Shown: positions 44,213 through 54,723, counted from the first letter of the stretch. The stretch is 64,000 nucleotides of DNA from an uncultured Bacteroidales bacterium (GCA_949285735.1 CASEAQ010000007.1:1-64000), one strand, 5' to 3'. Numbers and translations are program-made. Notes: generated by a model not told the origin, from the sequence alone.

Positions 44213-46124
44213 CGACGGCATTCACGATGTCTTGAAAAAATATTGGGGCTACTCCGACTTTCGGGAACTCCAAGAAGAAATAATCACGTCGGTTCTTGAC
44301 GGGAACGACACATTAGGGCTACTGCCGACTGGCGGCGGCAAGTCTATCACGTTTCAAGTGCCGACGCTGGCTCGCGAAGGGATGTCAATCGTGGTCACTC
44401 CCATCATATCGTTGATGAAAGACCAGGTTGACAATCTCATCAACCGCGGCATAAAAGCAACCTACATACACTCGGGGCTGTCGCTAAGCGAGATTAGGCA
44501 CACGCTCGACAAATGCACGTTTGGCAACTACAAGTTCTTGTACATTTCCCCCGAAAGGTTGGCTTCCGAATCGTTTATCGACAAAATGCGTTTCATGCCC
44601 GTGAAGTTGATTGTCGTTGACGAGGCGCATTGCATCTCCCAATGGGGATACGACTTCCGCCCTTCCTTCCTAAATATCGCCAAGATTCGCGACTATTTCC
44701 CCGATATTCCAGTACTTGCGCTGACGGCGACTGCCACCCCCGACGTGGTAGCCGACATAATGGATAAGCTAAAGTTCAGAAGCAGACGGGTATTCTCCAA
44801 AAGTTTCGCCCGCACCAACTTGGTTTACGTTGTCAGAAAAACCGACGACAAGGTGTCGCAACTCGTCAGCATTCTGCAAAAAGTTCCCGGGTCGGGAATC
44901 GTGTATGTCAGAAGCCGAAGCCGCTCCAAGCAAATTGCCGAGGAGCTTGCCCGACATGGCATTCCTGCCGACTTTTATCACGCCGGGCTCGAAAACACCG
45001 ATAAATCCGCACGCCAAAACAAATGGAAATCGGGCGAAACGCGCATAATGGTCGCAACCAATGCATTCGGAATGGGCATCGACAAACCCGACGTGCGCAT
45101 CGTTGCCCACATCGACGTGCCCAATTCGCTCGAAGAATACTACCAAGAGGCTGGACGCGCCGGACGTGACGGCAAAAAGTCGTTTGTCGTACTGCTAATC
45201 AAGAACACCGACAAAGCCGTGCTGAAAAAACGCATCAGCGACTCTTTCCCCGACAAGGATTTCATAAAAAAGATTTACGAGCGCGTAGGCAATTTCCTCA
45301 ACGTTCCTGTCGAAGGTGGATTCAATCAAATCTACGACTTCAACTTCGTCTTGTTTTGCAAGACTTTCAAATACCCAATCATTCCGACACACAACGCGCT
45401 GAAGATTCTCACCAAGTCGGGATACTTCGATTTCATCGAAGAAATCGACACCCAGTCGCGCGTAATGATTCTTGCAAACAAGGAGGAACTGTACCACCTG
45501 CCAAGCGACAACCCCAATCTCGACACCGTACTTCAGGCAATATTGCGGACATATTCGGGGCTGTTTTCCGATTATGTGTTCATCAACGAAGAGCTCATCT
45601 CGTCGCGCTTCAAAATTCCAGCGCAAACCATATACGAATCGCTGCTCGCCCTCACCAAGATGCACATTCTGCATTATGTTCCGCGGAAACGCACTCCATA
45701 CATATACTACACCACTTCGCGCGAATTGCCCAAATACCTCGTTATTCCACGAAGTGCCTACGAAGACTTGCGTGAAAAAATGGAGCACCGCATCGACGAA
45801 GTAATCAGGTACGCATTCAGCGAAGATGCCTGCCGCGAACAAATCATAAGAAACTACTTTGGCGAAACCGACATACAGCCTTGCGGGCACTGCGACTACT
45901 GTATTGCCCAAAAGCGACGGGCGCAATATACACCCCGAGACGTAATCGACGGAATCATGTATATGCTATCACTGCGCCCGCGCCGATTAATCGATTTTTT
46001 CGACACCCTTTCATTCACCAAAGAAGATATTGCATCTACACTGTCACAGCTCATCAACGAGGGATTCGTTTCCTTGCAGCAAGACACCGACACTTACACT
46101 TTAACAGCGCGCGACAATGACTGA
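44199..46124 (+). CDS. recQ: ATP-dependent DNA helicase RecQ
   Basis: 641 residues. SF2 helicase core with PTGGGKS (43-49), VVDEAHCISQWGYDFRPSF (DEAH plus aromatic loop), ALTATATP, and motif VI QEAGRAGRDG. The RecQ-C zinc domain shows Cys near the end (QPCGHCDYC), while the first zinc Cys is seen in SEDACREQ. An HRDC domain is not evident; the last ~80 residues are a winged helix-like tail. It unwinds DNA 3' to 5', classically to feed RecJ. Overlaps recJ (14 nt) and the methyltransferase (8 nt). Confidence 0.95.
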   Translation: MPINNDGIHDVLKKYWGYSDFRELQEEIITSVLDGNDTLGLLPTGGGKSITFQVPTLAREGMSIVVTPIISLMKDQVDNLINRGIKATYIHSGLSLSEIRHTLDKCTFGNYKFLYISPERLASESFIDKMRFMPVKLIVVDEAHCISQWGYDFRPSFLNIAKIRDYFPDIPVLALTATATPDVVADIMDKLKFRSRRVFSKSFARTNLVYVVRKTDDKVSQLVSILQKVPGSGIVYVRSRSRSKQIAEELARHGIPADFYHAGLENTDKSARQNKWKSGETRIMVATNAFGMGIDKPDVRIVAHIDVPNSLEEYYQEAGRAGRDGKKSFVVLLIKNTDKAVLKKRISDSFPDKDFIKKIYERVGNFLNVPVEGGFNQIYDFNFVLFCKTFKYPIIPTHNALKILTKSGYFDFIEEIDTQSRVMILANKEELYHLPSDNPNLDTVLQAILRTYSGLFSDYVFINEELISSRFKIPAQTIYESLLALTKMHILHYVPRKRTPYIYYTTSRELPKYLVIPRSAYEDLREKMEHRIDEVIRYAFSEDACREQIIRNYFGETDIQPCGHCDYCIAQKRRAQYTPRDVIDGIMYMLSLRPRRLIDFFDTLSFTKEDIASTLSQLINEGFVSLQQDTDTYTLTARDND

Positions 46125-47349
46125 CATTATATCGGAATACGGAATTAATGACGATTTTTTTGAGTATGTCGAGAGTCACATCAATTGCGACACCTCCAAA
46201 TTGCTTTTTTCTAAAAAAGGGCAAAACCTGACTTTCGACCTGAAATTTGCAGCACTCCAAATCGAGTGCCGCAAACGCATCGCAAGGAAAGTTCCCGAGA
46301 TAACGGCACTGAAGCACTTCATATTCCCCACCTCGCTATCAACCGAGCAGTGTACCTGCCAAGAAGTTGCCCAATTCCACGCCACACTGCTCAAGGGGGC
46401 TGGAAGCATATTAGACCTGACTGCCGGGTTGGGGATTGACGATTTCTATATTTCCAAAGAGGTGGAGCAACTCACATCGGTCGAGTTGTCGCCGCTGTTG
46501 GCAGCAGCCCTGCAGCATAATATGCAACGCTACCGCAGCAACGTGACAGTGGCAAACGACGATGCAACCAACTACCTGCACCAGTCGATAGCCGCCAACC
46601 GCCGCTTCGATGCCGTTTTCATCGACCCGGCACGACGGGGGCAAAACGACAAGCGCATATATGGGCTAAGCGACTGCGAGCCCGATGTGACACAAATGCT
46701 CGACTTGATAAAAGCCGTCACCGACAATCTTTACATAAAGGCTTCACCGATGCTCGACTTGTCGCAGTTGGTAGCAACCATTCCCCATATTACCGACATA
46801 CACGTCATAGGGGTCAACAACGAGTGCAAGGAACTGTTGCTGCACCTCGATTTCACGAGCGCACCGCAAGGCAGACAAGTTGCCATAAACACAATTAATT
46901 TTGAAAACAACTCGGCAAACCCGCAAGTCCTTTGCCTCACATTCCGCAGCAGCCAGAATGCCTCGGTCGAATACGCCGACAGCATCTTGCAATACATCTA
47001 CGAGCCCAATTGCTGCATCATGAAGAGCGCAGCTTTTGCCGAACTTTCTTGCAAATATGACAAACTGCTGAAGTTGGGAGCCAACACACACTTGTTTACT
47101 TCCGACAGCCTTTACCAAGATTTTCCCGGCAGGGCGTTCAAAGTAACCGATACCATGTCTTTCAAATCCAAACTCATAAAAAACCTCAGCAAGCGATATC
47201 CGCAAGCCAACATCAGCACGCGCAACTTCTTGCTTCCAGCACAGGCACTCAGGCAACGGCTGAAGATAAAAGATGGTGGCGACACATATATTTTTGCCAC
47301 AACGCTTCTCGACAAAGAACAAATACTGGTCATAGCGCAAAAAATATGA
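46117..47349 (+). CDS. Class I SAM-dependent methyltransferase, THUMP-like family
   Basis: 410 residues. A ~90-residue N-terminal helical segment precedes a Rossmann methyltransferase core: ILDLTAGLGIDDF (SAM loop, with the GxG reduced to GLG), LTSVELSPLL, and AVFIDPARRG, the DPAR motif of this Bacteroidetes family. A beta-rich C-terminal domain (~300-410) follows. Substrate unknown, RNA or DNA being likely; its fixed position in the recJ-recQ unit suggests a nucleic acid role (inference). Confidence 0.75.
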   Translation: MTDIISEYGINDDFFEYVESHINCDTSKLLFSKKGQNLTFDLKFAALQIECRKRIARKVPEITALKHFIFPTSLSTEQCTCQEVAQFHATLLKGAGSILDLTAGLGIDDFYISKEVEQLTSVELSPLLAAALQHNMQRYRSNVTVANDDATNYLHQSIAANRRFDAVFIDPARRGQNDKRIYGLSDCEPDVTQMLDLIKAVTDNLYIKASPMLDLSQLVATIPHITDIHVIGVNNECKELLLHLDFTSAPQGRQVAINTINFENNSANPQVLCLTFRSSQNASVEYADSILQYIYEPNCCIMKSAAFAELSCKYDKLLKLGANTHLFTSDSLYQDFPGRAFKVTDTMSFKSKLIKNLSKRYPQANISTRNFLLPAQALRQRLKIKDGGDTYIFATTLLDKEQILVIAQKI

Positions 47350-47418
47350 CAAACTGCTATTTTTATGGCACATCTTTTGTTACTTTGCATTATCTTCACA
47401 CTCAACTAAATTCTCGAT

Positions 47419-49629
47419 ATGACCGAAACTGACATACTGAAACACCGTGACGAGATTACGGCTCTTATCAAAGAAGCCAAGCTATACGAAGCATTCTCTT
47501 CGTTTGGCAACTTGCTCAACTCAAGCCCCAACTGGGAAATAAGCGAGGAGTTGTCGAAGCTCCAAATGTCATACAAGTATATGCTCACATATATGGCACA
47601 GGGGATGGACGACCCTCAAAAAGAGCAGATTTATACCGAATTGCTTCAATCGCTATACGACCTGCTCGACCGCTATTGCCACCACTTGTTGTCGCTCTTC
47701 TCTCGCTCGCAATACTACGCCATCAGACAAGACTTCAACAAATCAAAAAACAGCCTGAAAGACGTAATCGCACAGTTCGATGCCGACTACGAGAAACTCA
47801 AACTTTATGAAGAAGTTCCTGCCGATGAGAAAGACAATCTCAAAACCCTGGAGCTGACTCGCAACATCGAGAAAGCCGAAATCAGGATTTTCAACTATAT
47901 TTGGACTGCATTCCGCCCCAATGCCGAAGAGGTGTCGATGCTGAAAAATGCCATGCTCTCGCCCGACTATCCCGAAAGCATGAAGGTGCTGACACTTTCT
48001 GCACTTTTCCTGAGTATCAACAATTCCTACGACGAACACCTGTTGCTATTGCTTTTCGACCTTTACACGCCGTTTAGCACCGACGACGAACTTGCAATGC
48101 GCCTTATGTGCTGCATCTTCTTCGCCCTGCACAAATACAACCACATTGCATCGCTGTCGGCAAATGTCACAAGCAGGCTCGCCGAGTTGAAGCAGGACTC
48201 GAAATTCCAGAAAGCGATGAACCTAATCGCCCTACAATTCGTAAAAAGTTGCGACACCGACAAACTCACCAAAATGGTACACGATGAGCTATTGCCGCAA
48301 ATAATGAATGCAAGCCCCAAATTCTTGCAAAACCTGAAAAACAAGAAGCTCGACCCCAACGACATTGCCGACATCGAGTCGAATCCCGAGTGGGAAGAGT
48401 TTCTCAATAAAAGCGGTTTTGCCGATAAGATAAAGGAGTTCAACGAGATTCAAATGGAGGGCGGAGATGTGTTCATGGGTACTTTCTCGAAATTAAAGAC
48501 ATTCCCATTCTTCCACGATGTGGCAAACTGGTTCATTCCCTTCTACACAAGCCACTCGGTGGTGGCATCATCGCCCATAGCAAGCAACAAGTTGATAACC
48601 AACATCATCTCAAATGCAAAATTCCTTTGCGATAGCGACAGGTATTCGTTCTGCCTCTCGGTCAACTCCATTCCGGCAAGTCAACGCAATGCAATGCTGT
48701 CGCAATTCGACTCACAGAACGAAATGCTCGACGAGCTGAAAAAAACTGAAATCACCGACACCAAAACGAACCTGAAGCAAATCATTGCCAACTATATGCA
48801 AGGAATATACCGATTCTTCAAGCTGTACAACCAGCGGCAAGAATTCGACAACCCCTTCACTGGCAGCATTCTCGACACATCGCTGCTTGCCGACATCATT
48901 TGCACCCCCGACAACCTGTCGCTCATAGGTGAATACTACTTAAAAAACAAGTATTACAACTTGGCCCTCGCATTTTTCAAAAAAGAGACAGATGTCACAG
49001 CCGACTATTCACCAAGCATACTGCAAAAAATCGGTTTCTGCTACCAGAATCTAAAGATGTATGCCGAGGCAGTAAAATATTACTTGAAATACGACCTGTT
49101 CGACAATTCGAGCCTGTGGAACATAAAGCATATCGCTGCCTCCTACAAGGCTATGGGTGATGCCGAGAAAGCTCTTGAATACTACACCAAAGCCGAAGCA
49201 ATCACCCCCGACAATCTTTCCATTTCACTCAACATCGGACACTGCCTGCTCGAATTGAACCGCATAGACGAAGCCTTGAAATATTATTTCAAAGTCAACT
49301 ACCTGGCTCAATCGGGCTCAAAAGCCCTGCGGCCAATAGCATGGTGCTCGTTCCTGCAACGCAACTTTGTCCAAAGCGAGGAATACTACAAAAAGATAAT
49401 GGAATCGAACCCGACAGCCGAAGATTACATGAACTATGGACACCTGAAATTGGTACAAAACGACACCAAAGATGCCATCGAAGCCTACAAAAAGTGCTTT
49501 AACCTCTCGGGCAGGGATTTCTCGAAATTTGCCGACAGCTTCAACAGCGACCGCAAATATCTCGCAGCCGAAGGCATTTCCCGGCACGACATGGCACTCG
49601 TCCTCGATATTATTCACTATAATTTATAA
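47419..49629 (+). CDS. Large cytosolic TPR-repeat protein
   Basis: 736 residues, no signal peptide or membrane helix. The first ~480 residues are helical without a recognised domain. From ~495 to 720 come TPR units, including LALAFFKKETDVTADYSPSI, GFCYQNLKMYAEAVKYYLKY, SYKAMGDAEKALEYYTKAEA and CLLELNRIDEALKYYFKVNY. Probable scaffold for protein complexes; I know similar long TPR proteins as conserved hypotheticals in Bacteroidales. It is followed by the M3 peptidase gene 13 nt downstream. Confidence 0.75.
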   Translation: MTETDILKHRDEITALIKEAKLYEAFSSFGNLLNSSPNWEISEELSKLQMSYKYMLTYMAQGMDDPQKEQIYTELLQSLYDLLDRYCHHLLSLFSRSQYYAIRQDFNKSKNSLKDVIAQFDADYEKLKLYEEVPADEKDNLKTLELTRNIEKAEIRIFNYIWTAFRPNAEEVSMLKNAMLSPDYPESMKVLTLSALFLSINNSYDEHLLLLLFDLYTPFSTDDELAMRLMCCIFFALHKYNHIASLSANVTSRLAELKQDSKFQKAMNLIALQFVKSCDTDKLTKMVHDELLPQIMNASPKFLQNLKNKKLDPNDIADIESNPEWEEFLNKSGFADKIKEFNEIQMEGGDVFMGTFSKLKTFPFFHDVANWFIPFYTSHSVVASSPIASNKLITNIISNAKFLCDSDRYSFCLSVNSIPASQRNAMLSQFDSQNEMLDELKKTEITDTKTNLKQIIANYMQGIYRFFKLYNQRQEFDNPFTGSILDTSLLADIICTPDNLSLIGEYYLKNKYYNLALAFFKKETDVTADYSPSILQKIGFCYQNLKMYAEAVKYYLKYDLFDNSSLWNIKHIAASYKAMGDAEKALEYYTKAEAITPDNLSISLNIGHCLLELNRIDEALKYYFKVNYLAQSGSKALRPIAWCSFLQRNFVQSEEYYKKIMESNPTAEDYMNYGHLKLVQNDTKDAIEAYKKCFNLSGRDFSKFADSFNSDRKYLAAEGISRHDMALVLDIIHYNL

Positions 49630-49642
49630 CAACTTAATGGAT

Positions 49643-51736
49643 ATGAGAAAATTACTGATTGTCTTATCTATTTTGCTACTTCAATCCTCTATTATGATGA
49701 AAGCCGATAACGTATTTCTTAACGAGTTCAAGACCACCAACGGACTTATCCCATTCGACTATTTCACGAATGCCGATTTTGAACCTGCCATATTAGAAGG
49801 CATAAAAGAACAGGAACAGGAAATTGCAGCAATCGTCAACCAACGCTCGATGCCGACTTTTGAAAACACAATCGTGGCATTTGAGCGCAGTGGCGCAACC
49901 TTAAACAGAACTTTATATGTGTTCTACGCCATGCTCTCGTCAAACGCCGACGAAGAGCTGATGGAAATTTCGCAGAAGATGTCACCCATCTTGTCGGAAC
50001 ACAGTGCCAACATTACACTGAACGAGAAATTGTGGGAACGGGTGAAGTTCGTGTATGACAACCGCTCGAAGGCTTCGCTCGACAAGGAAGACGAAATGCT
50101 GTTGACAAAGGTTTACGACAACTTCGTCAACAGCGGAGCCAACCTCGAAGGTGCCGACCGCGAGAAATACCGCCAATTGACAACCGAATTGAGCAACCTC
50201 ACGCTCATGTTTGGGCAAAACGCGCTCAAGGCGATGAACAGTAATGAACTGTGGCTCACTGCCGATGACCTCGACGGACTGCCACAAAACATTATCGATG
50301 CCGCCAAACTTGCCGCCGAGGCAAAGGGCCGCACCGATGCCTATCTGTTCACCACCCAGGCACCGAGCTACCGACCATTCTTGCAATACTCTTCCCGCCG
50401 CGACTTGCGCGAAAAATTATACAAGATGTACAACACTATGTGTACAAGCGGCGAATACAGCAACATCGAAAACATCAGGCAAATCACCCTGAAGCGACTC
50501 CAGCTTGCCAACCTGATGGGCTACAAGACCTATGCCGAATATAGCCAACGCCACACGATGGCTGGCAGCCCCAAGGCTGTTTACAACCTGCTCGACCAGT
50601 TGCGCGAGGCATACTTGCCTGTGATGGAAAAGGAACTCAAGTCGCTCACCGAGTTTGCTTCAAAACTCGAAGGCAAAGAAATGACCCTGCAAGCATGGGA
50701 TTACAGCTACTACTCCAACAAGCAGAAAGACAGCCTCTACAATTTCAACGATGAGATGCTTCGCCCCTACTTCGAGCTCAACAACGTGATAAACGGCGTG
50801 TTTGGCTTGGCAACAAGGCTCTACGGGTTGCATTTCACCCAAAACTATGATGCACAGGTGCTCACCCCCGACGTTAAAGTGTATAACGTAACCGACGGGC
50901 AAGGCAACTACGTGGGTGCGATTTATGCCGACTTCTTTCCTCGTGCCACAAAGCGCAGCGGCGCATGGATGACCAACTACCGCGAACAGTGCATCGACGA
51001 AAACGGCAAAAACATTCGCCCCATCGTATCCATAACGATGAACTTCACAATGCCCACTGCCGACAAGCCTTCGTTGCTCACATTCGACGAGGTCGAAACA
51101 TTCCTGCACGAGTTTGGCCACGCCCTGCAAGGCTTGCTCGCCGACACCAAGTATGCTTCGCTTTCGGGAACCAATGTCTATCGCGACTATGTCGAATTGC
51201 CATCGCAGTTCAACGAGAATTTCTTGCTGCACCGCGAGTTCCTCGACACGTTTGCCAAGCATTACATCACTGGAGAAACCATTCCGCAAGAATTAATCGA
51301 CCGCGTAGTGGCTTCGTCACAATATGCTGCCGGCTACCTGTGCGTGCGCCAGCTCAACTTCGGCTACTTGGATATGGCATTCCACACCATCGAAAAGCCC
51401 ATCGACGACGTATTTGCATTTGAAGCCGATGCCATAAAGGCTGTGAAGCAATTCGATGCTGCCGAAGGCTGCCTCATTTCCCCGGTATTCTCACACATAT
51501 TCTCGGGAGGCTATGCTGCCGGCTATTACAGCTACAAATGGTCGGAAGTGCTCGAAGCCGACGCATTTGCAAAGTTTGAGGAAGATGGCATTTTCAATCC
51601 CGAAACAGCCAAATCGTTCAAAGAAAACATCTTGAAAACCGGCGGCACCGAAGACCCGCAAGTGCTCTACAAGCGTTTCCGCGGCAGGGAAGCCACAATC
51701 GATGCACTGCTCAAGCGAGACGGCATCAAGCAATAA
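49643..51736 (+). CDS. M3 family peptidyl-dipeptidase (Dcp-like), secreted
   Basis: 697 residues from the ATG at 49643; an ATG six nt earlier is equivalent. Signal peptide MRKLLIVLSILLLQSS with a short h-region. Catalytic zinc motif FLHEFGHALQGLL (HExxH) with the distant Glu in the following helix, and the family PSQFNENF region. Dcp enzymes remove C-terminal dipeptides from peptides in the periplasm. Long open frames start further upstream inside the TPR gene and are not used. Followed by a 324-bp gap. Confidence 0.9.
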   Translation: MRKLLIVLSILLLQSSIMMKADNVFLNEFKTTNGLIPFDYFTNADFEPAILEGIKEQEQEIAAIVNQRSMPTFENTIVAFERSGATLNRTLYVFYAMLSSNADEELMEISQKMSPILSEHSANITLNEKLWERVKFVYDNRSKASLDKEDEMLLTKVYDNFVNSGANLEGADREKYRQLTTELSNLTLMFGQNALKAMNSNELWLTADDLDGLPQNIIDAAKLAAEAKGRTDAYLFTTQAPSYRPFLQYSSRRDLREKLYKMYNTMCTSGEYSNIENIRQITLKRLQLANLMGYKTYAEYSQRHTMAGSPKAVYNLLDQLREAYLPVMEKELKSLTEFASKLEGKEMTLQAWDYSYYSNKQKDSLYNFNDEMLRPYFELNNVINGVFGLATRLYGLHFTQNYDAQVLTPDVKVYNVTDGQGNYVGAIYADFFPRATKRSGAWMTNYREQCIDENGKNIRPIVSITMNFTMPTADKPSLLTFDEVETFLHEFGHALQGLLADTKYASLSGTNVYRDYVELPSQFNENFLLHREFLDTFAKHYITGETIPQELIDRVVASSQYAAGYLCVRQLNFGYLDMAFHTIEKPIDDVFAFEADAIKAVKQFDAAEGCLISPVFSHIFSGGYAAGYYSYKWSEVLEADAFAKFEEDGIFNPETAKSFKENILKTGGTEDPQVLYKRFRGREATIDALLKRDGIKQ

Positions 51737-51784
51737 TGCAAAAAGCTGGCATACAGTTAGACACTGTTTAATTTTTTCAATTTG

Positions 51785-51843
51785 ATACTTTGAGGTGGGG
51801 CTTGTAGCGTTCTTTCACGCCACAGGCTCCATCTCAAAAGTAT
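51785..51843 (+). other. Long imperfect hairpin downstream of the M3 peptidase gene
   Basis: Arm 51785-51809 pairs with 51818-51843 around an 8-nt loop (TTCTTTCA), about 24 pairs with one mismatch and one bulged A. Three pairs are G with T on this strand; on the other strand they would be A-C mismatches, which favours an RNA made from the plus strand. A weaker ACAGT/ACTGT stem with a T-run (51753-51780) sits just before it and could terminate the dcp transcript. The remaining gap 51737-52060 is otherwise featureless apart from the promoter at 51939. Confidence 0.5.
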
Positions 51844-51938
51844 TATGCATACGAACGATTCGGCTCTACTGCATGAAAAATTTCATGAAAATTTAAGCAG
51901 TTTCTAATTTCTCTGTTTTTTTATAGCTCCAAAAGTAG

Positions 51939-51946
51939 TACATTTG
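51939..51946 (+). promoter_or_regulatory. -7 box of the dCMP deaminase operon
   Basis: TACATTTG, leaving a leader of about 110 nt before the ATG at 52061. No TTTG at standard -33 spacing. Confidence 0.45.
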
Positions 51947-52060
51947 CAAAGCTACTTTACACTTGCAGCCTGCTTTTTACATGCTCAATACTCATTATTT
52001 GAATATTGGATAGTCTAAAACAGGCATTTAATTTAGTTTGTGTAGTTTGTAAGTGAATAT

Positions 52061-52516
52061 ATGAATAACGAAATTACATCCGAGAAACAACATCTGTTGG
52101 ATGAAAGATACCTGAGAATGGCAAGCATATGGGCAGAAAATTCCTATTGCATACGCAGGAAAGTAGGAGCCTTGATTGTCAAAGACAAGATGATTATTTC
52201 AGATGGCTTTAATGGCACGCCATCGGGATTTGAGAACATTTGTGAAGACGACAACGGCTTGACCAAGCCATACGTGCTGCACGCCGAGGCAAATGCGATA
52301 ACCAAGGTTGCCCGCAGCAACAACAGCAGCGAGGGTGCCACACTCTATATTACCGATGCCCCATGCATCGAGTGTGCCAAACTAATTATCCAAGCTGGCA
52401 TCAAGCGCATCGTTTATTCCAGAGCCTACCGCATCGACGACGGCTTGAAGCTGTTGCAACGCGCCGGCATCGAATGCGTGAGATTAGAATTGGAACAATT
52501 GTCTGCACACGTTTAA
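52061..52516 (+). CDS. Deoxycytidylate (dCMP) deaminase
   Basis: 151 residues. Zinc-dependent deaminase fold: LHAEANAI supplies His and the catalytic Glu, PCIECAK the two Cys. The preceding VGALIVKDKMIISDGFNGTPSGF is typical of ComEB/dCMP deaminases. It makes dUMP from dCMP for dTMP synthesis. First gene of a six-gene unit with ctpA, FTHF cyclo-ligase, the regulator pair and the M16 protease. Confidence 0.92.
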   Translation: MNNEITSEKQHLLDERYLRMASIWAENSYCIRRKVGALIVKDKMIISDGFNGTPSGFENICEDDNGLTKPYVLHAEANAITKVARSNNSSEGATLYITDAPCIECAKLIIQAGIKRIVYSRAYRIDDGLKLLQRAGIECVRLELEQLSAHV

Positions 52517-52535
52517 ACACACACAATATATATAC

Positions 52536-54179
52536 ATGAGATATAAAAATCCTTTTGTATGGATTCCCCTCGCAATTTCTTTGGCAGTAGTAGGAGGAAT
52601 GATGCTTGGTGACCTGTTTTCGAGCAAGCCATACATTGTCGATTATGACCGCAAGCTGAACACCATTTTCAACCTCATAGCCGACGATTATGTCGATACG
52701 GTGACGATAAACGATTTGGTCGAGAATGCAATACCAAAAATATTGACCGACCTCGACCCACACACCACATACATCCCAGCAAAAGACCTCACGGCTGTCA
52801 ACGACGAGCTTGAAGGGAGCTTCAGCGGGATAGGCATTTCGTTTACAATCATCGAAGACACTATCCGCGTAACCGAAGTCATCGAAGGTGGACCCTCCGA
52901 GAGAGCTGGGTTGATGGCTGGAGACCGCATCATAACAATCGACGACTCAACGTTTGTCGGCAAAGACCTCAACCAAATCGACGTGCGAGATCACCACTTG
53001 AAGGGCATAAAAAACACATCAGTCAAGTTGGGCATAAAACGCGACAAAGTTGACGGGCTGCTCTCTTTCGATGTAGTGAGGGGCGATGTGCCATTGAAGT
53101 CGGTTGACATTGCTTACATGGTTGACAAAGCCACAGGATACATCAAAGTGAACCGTTTTGGCCGCACTACCTACGACGAATTTCTCAACGCGCTTATCTT
53201 GCTGAAAAGCAAAAATGCCGAAAGATTCATCATCGACTTGCGCGGGAACGCGGGCGGATATATGGAAACGGCAATATTGATGGCAAACGAATTTTTGCCA
53301 CAAAACCAATTGATAGTGTTCACCAAGGGACGCGAAAAGCGCAACGACTCCGAAGTGTGGAGCGACGGCAACGGCTCGTTCCAAGAAGACGAAATCATCG
53401 TATTGATGGACGAGTTCTCGGCAAGCGCAAGCGAGATTTTTGCCGGAGCCATACAAGACAACGACCGCGGGCTGATAATCGGCAGACGCTCGTTTGGCAA
53501 GGGGCTCGTGCAACGGCAAATCACACTTCCCGACAGCAGCGCCATTCGCATGACTATTTCGCGTTACTACACTCCCTCGGGCAGGTGCATACAAAAAGAC
53601 TACAAGCACGGCGAAGACCAATACAACCAAGAGCTGTTAGACCGCTACAGCCACGGTGAACTTTACAGCCAGGACAGCATACGCATCGACACCACACAAA
53701 TCTTTGTCACAGCCCACGGGCGCAAGGTATATGGAGGCGGCGGCATCATTCCCGACATTTTCGTTCCAAACGACACTTCGGGAGTAACGTCCTATTACAT
53801 GAAGGTTGCTAATGCAGGACTTATTCAAAAGTTTGCCTACAAATTTGCCGACAAGAACCGTGCAGAACTCAACAAAACTAAAGATTACGAGCACATGCTG
53901 AAATCGCTGCCAAGCGACCCCGCAATGTTGAACGACTTCGTTTATTATGCCTCGCGCAACGGTGTTCCGGCAAGGTGGTACTACATAAACATTTCGAGCA
54001 AGCTCATACTCACGCAGTTGAAAGCCTTGATAGGTCAATACATCTTCGGCGATGAAGCATTCTACCCCATTCTAAACGAAGACGACAACAACATTGATGC
54101 CGCTATCAACGCTTTCGACAAACATAAAGCGGCATTCCCAATCATGCCCGAAGACGACAATGGAAAAAAACGCCATTAG
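52536..54179 (+). CDS. S41 family C-terminal processing protease
   Basis: 547 residues. N-terminal anchor helix (~8-28) instead of a cleavable signal, so the catalytic part is periplasmic. A PDZ domain (~95-165, GIGISFTIIEDTIRVTEVIEGG), then the S41 domain: catalytic Ser in MDEFSASASEIFA and Lys in RRSFGKGLVQ, with the Glu nearby. C-terminal helical extension. It degrades or trims envelope proteins. The cyclo-ligase gene begins 20 nt before its stop. Confidence 0.94.
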   Translation: MRYKNPFVWIPLAISLAVVGGMMLGDLFSSKPYIVDYDRKLNTIFNLIADDYVDTVTINDLVENAIPKILTDLDPHTTYIPAKDLTAVNDELEGSFSGIGISFTIIEDTIRVTEVIEGGPSERAGLMAGDRIITIDDSTFVGKDLNQIDVRDHHLKGIKNTSVKLGIKRDKVDGLLSFDVVRGDVPLKSVDIAYMVDKATGYIKVNRFGRTTYDEFLNALILLKSKNAERFIIDLRGNAGGYMETAILMANEFLPQNQLIVFTKGREKRNDSEVWSDGNGSFQEDEIIVLMDEFSASASEIFAGAIQDNDRGLIIGRRSFGKGLVQRQITLPDSSAIRMTISRYYTPSGRCIQKDYKHGEDQYNQELLDRYSHGELYSQDSIRIDTTQIFVTAHGRKVYGGGGIIPDIFVPNDTSGVTSYYMKVANAGLIQKFAYKFADKNRAELNKTKDYEHMLKSLPSDPAMLNDFVYYASRNGVPARWYYINISSKLILTQLKALIGQYIFGDEAFYPILNEDDNNIDAAINAFDKHKAAFPIMPEDDNGKKRH

Positions 54180-54720
54180 AAAAATAATAAGGGAGCTGAA
54201 GAAAAATATCATTCTTCCAAGCGATTACATTTCCACCTTAGAGAACCAAGTTTTCTCTAAGATGGAAATGTTGCTTGAATTCAAAAACAGCCGTAACATT
54301 CTCATGTATCATTCCCTCGCCGACGAGTTCCCCACAAGGAATACAATCGAGCGATGGGCAAGAGAAAGAAACATATTTCTTCCAAAAGTCGTGGGCGACG
54401 ACCTGATTCTGCTCCCATACAGCCGGCAAAAGTTGGCAACAGGCGCATACGGGATAGAAGAACCAACAACCGTCACACCCGTTTCACCAAGCCAAATCGA
54501 CCTCATCATCGTTCCAGCAATGGCTTTTGACTCCTGGGGCAACCGCCTTGGCAGGGGAAAAGGATATTACGACCGGCTGCTATCACAGTCGGCGGCCACA
54601 CGCATAGGCATTGGCTATGACTTTCAACTACTCGATTGCATTCCCGCCGAACCTCACGACATAAAGATGCACTACATTTTCACACCCAACTGTTCGATAA
54701 CCATTTGCAATCAAATTTAA
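54160..54720 (+). CDS. 5-formyltetrahydrofolate cyclo-ligase
   Basis: 186 residues from the ATG at 54160 (MEKNAIRKIIREL). The ATP-binding/Mg loop GNRLGRGKGYYDRLL is intact, as is the preceding LIIVPAMAFDSWG. It converts 5-formyl-THF to 5,10-methenyl-THF with ATP. Overlaps the S41 gene by 20 nt; 3 nt before the next gene. Confidence 0.95.
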   Translation: MEKNAIRKIIRELKKNIILPSDYISTLENQVFSKMEMLLEFKNSRNILMYHSLADEFPTRNTIERWARERNIFLPKVVGDDLILLPYSRQKLATGAYGIEEPTTVTPVSPSQIDLIIVPAMAFDSWGNRLGRGKGYYDRLLSQSAATRIGIGYDFQLLDCIPAEPHDIKMHYIFTPNCSITICNQI

Positions 54721-54723
54721 AAT

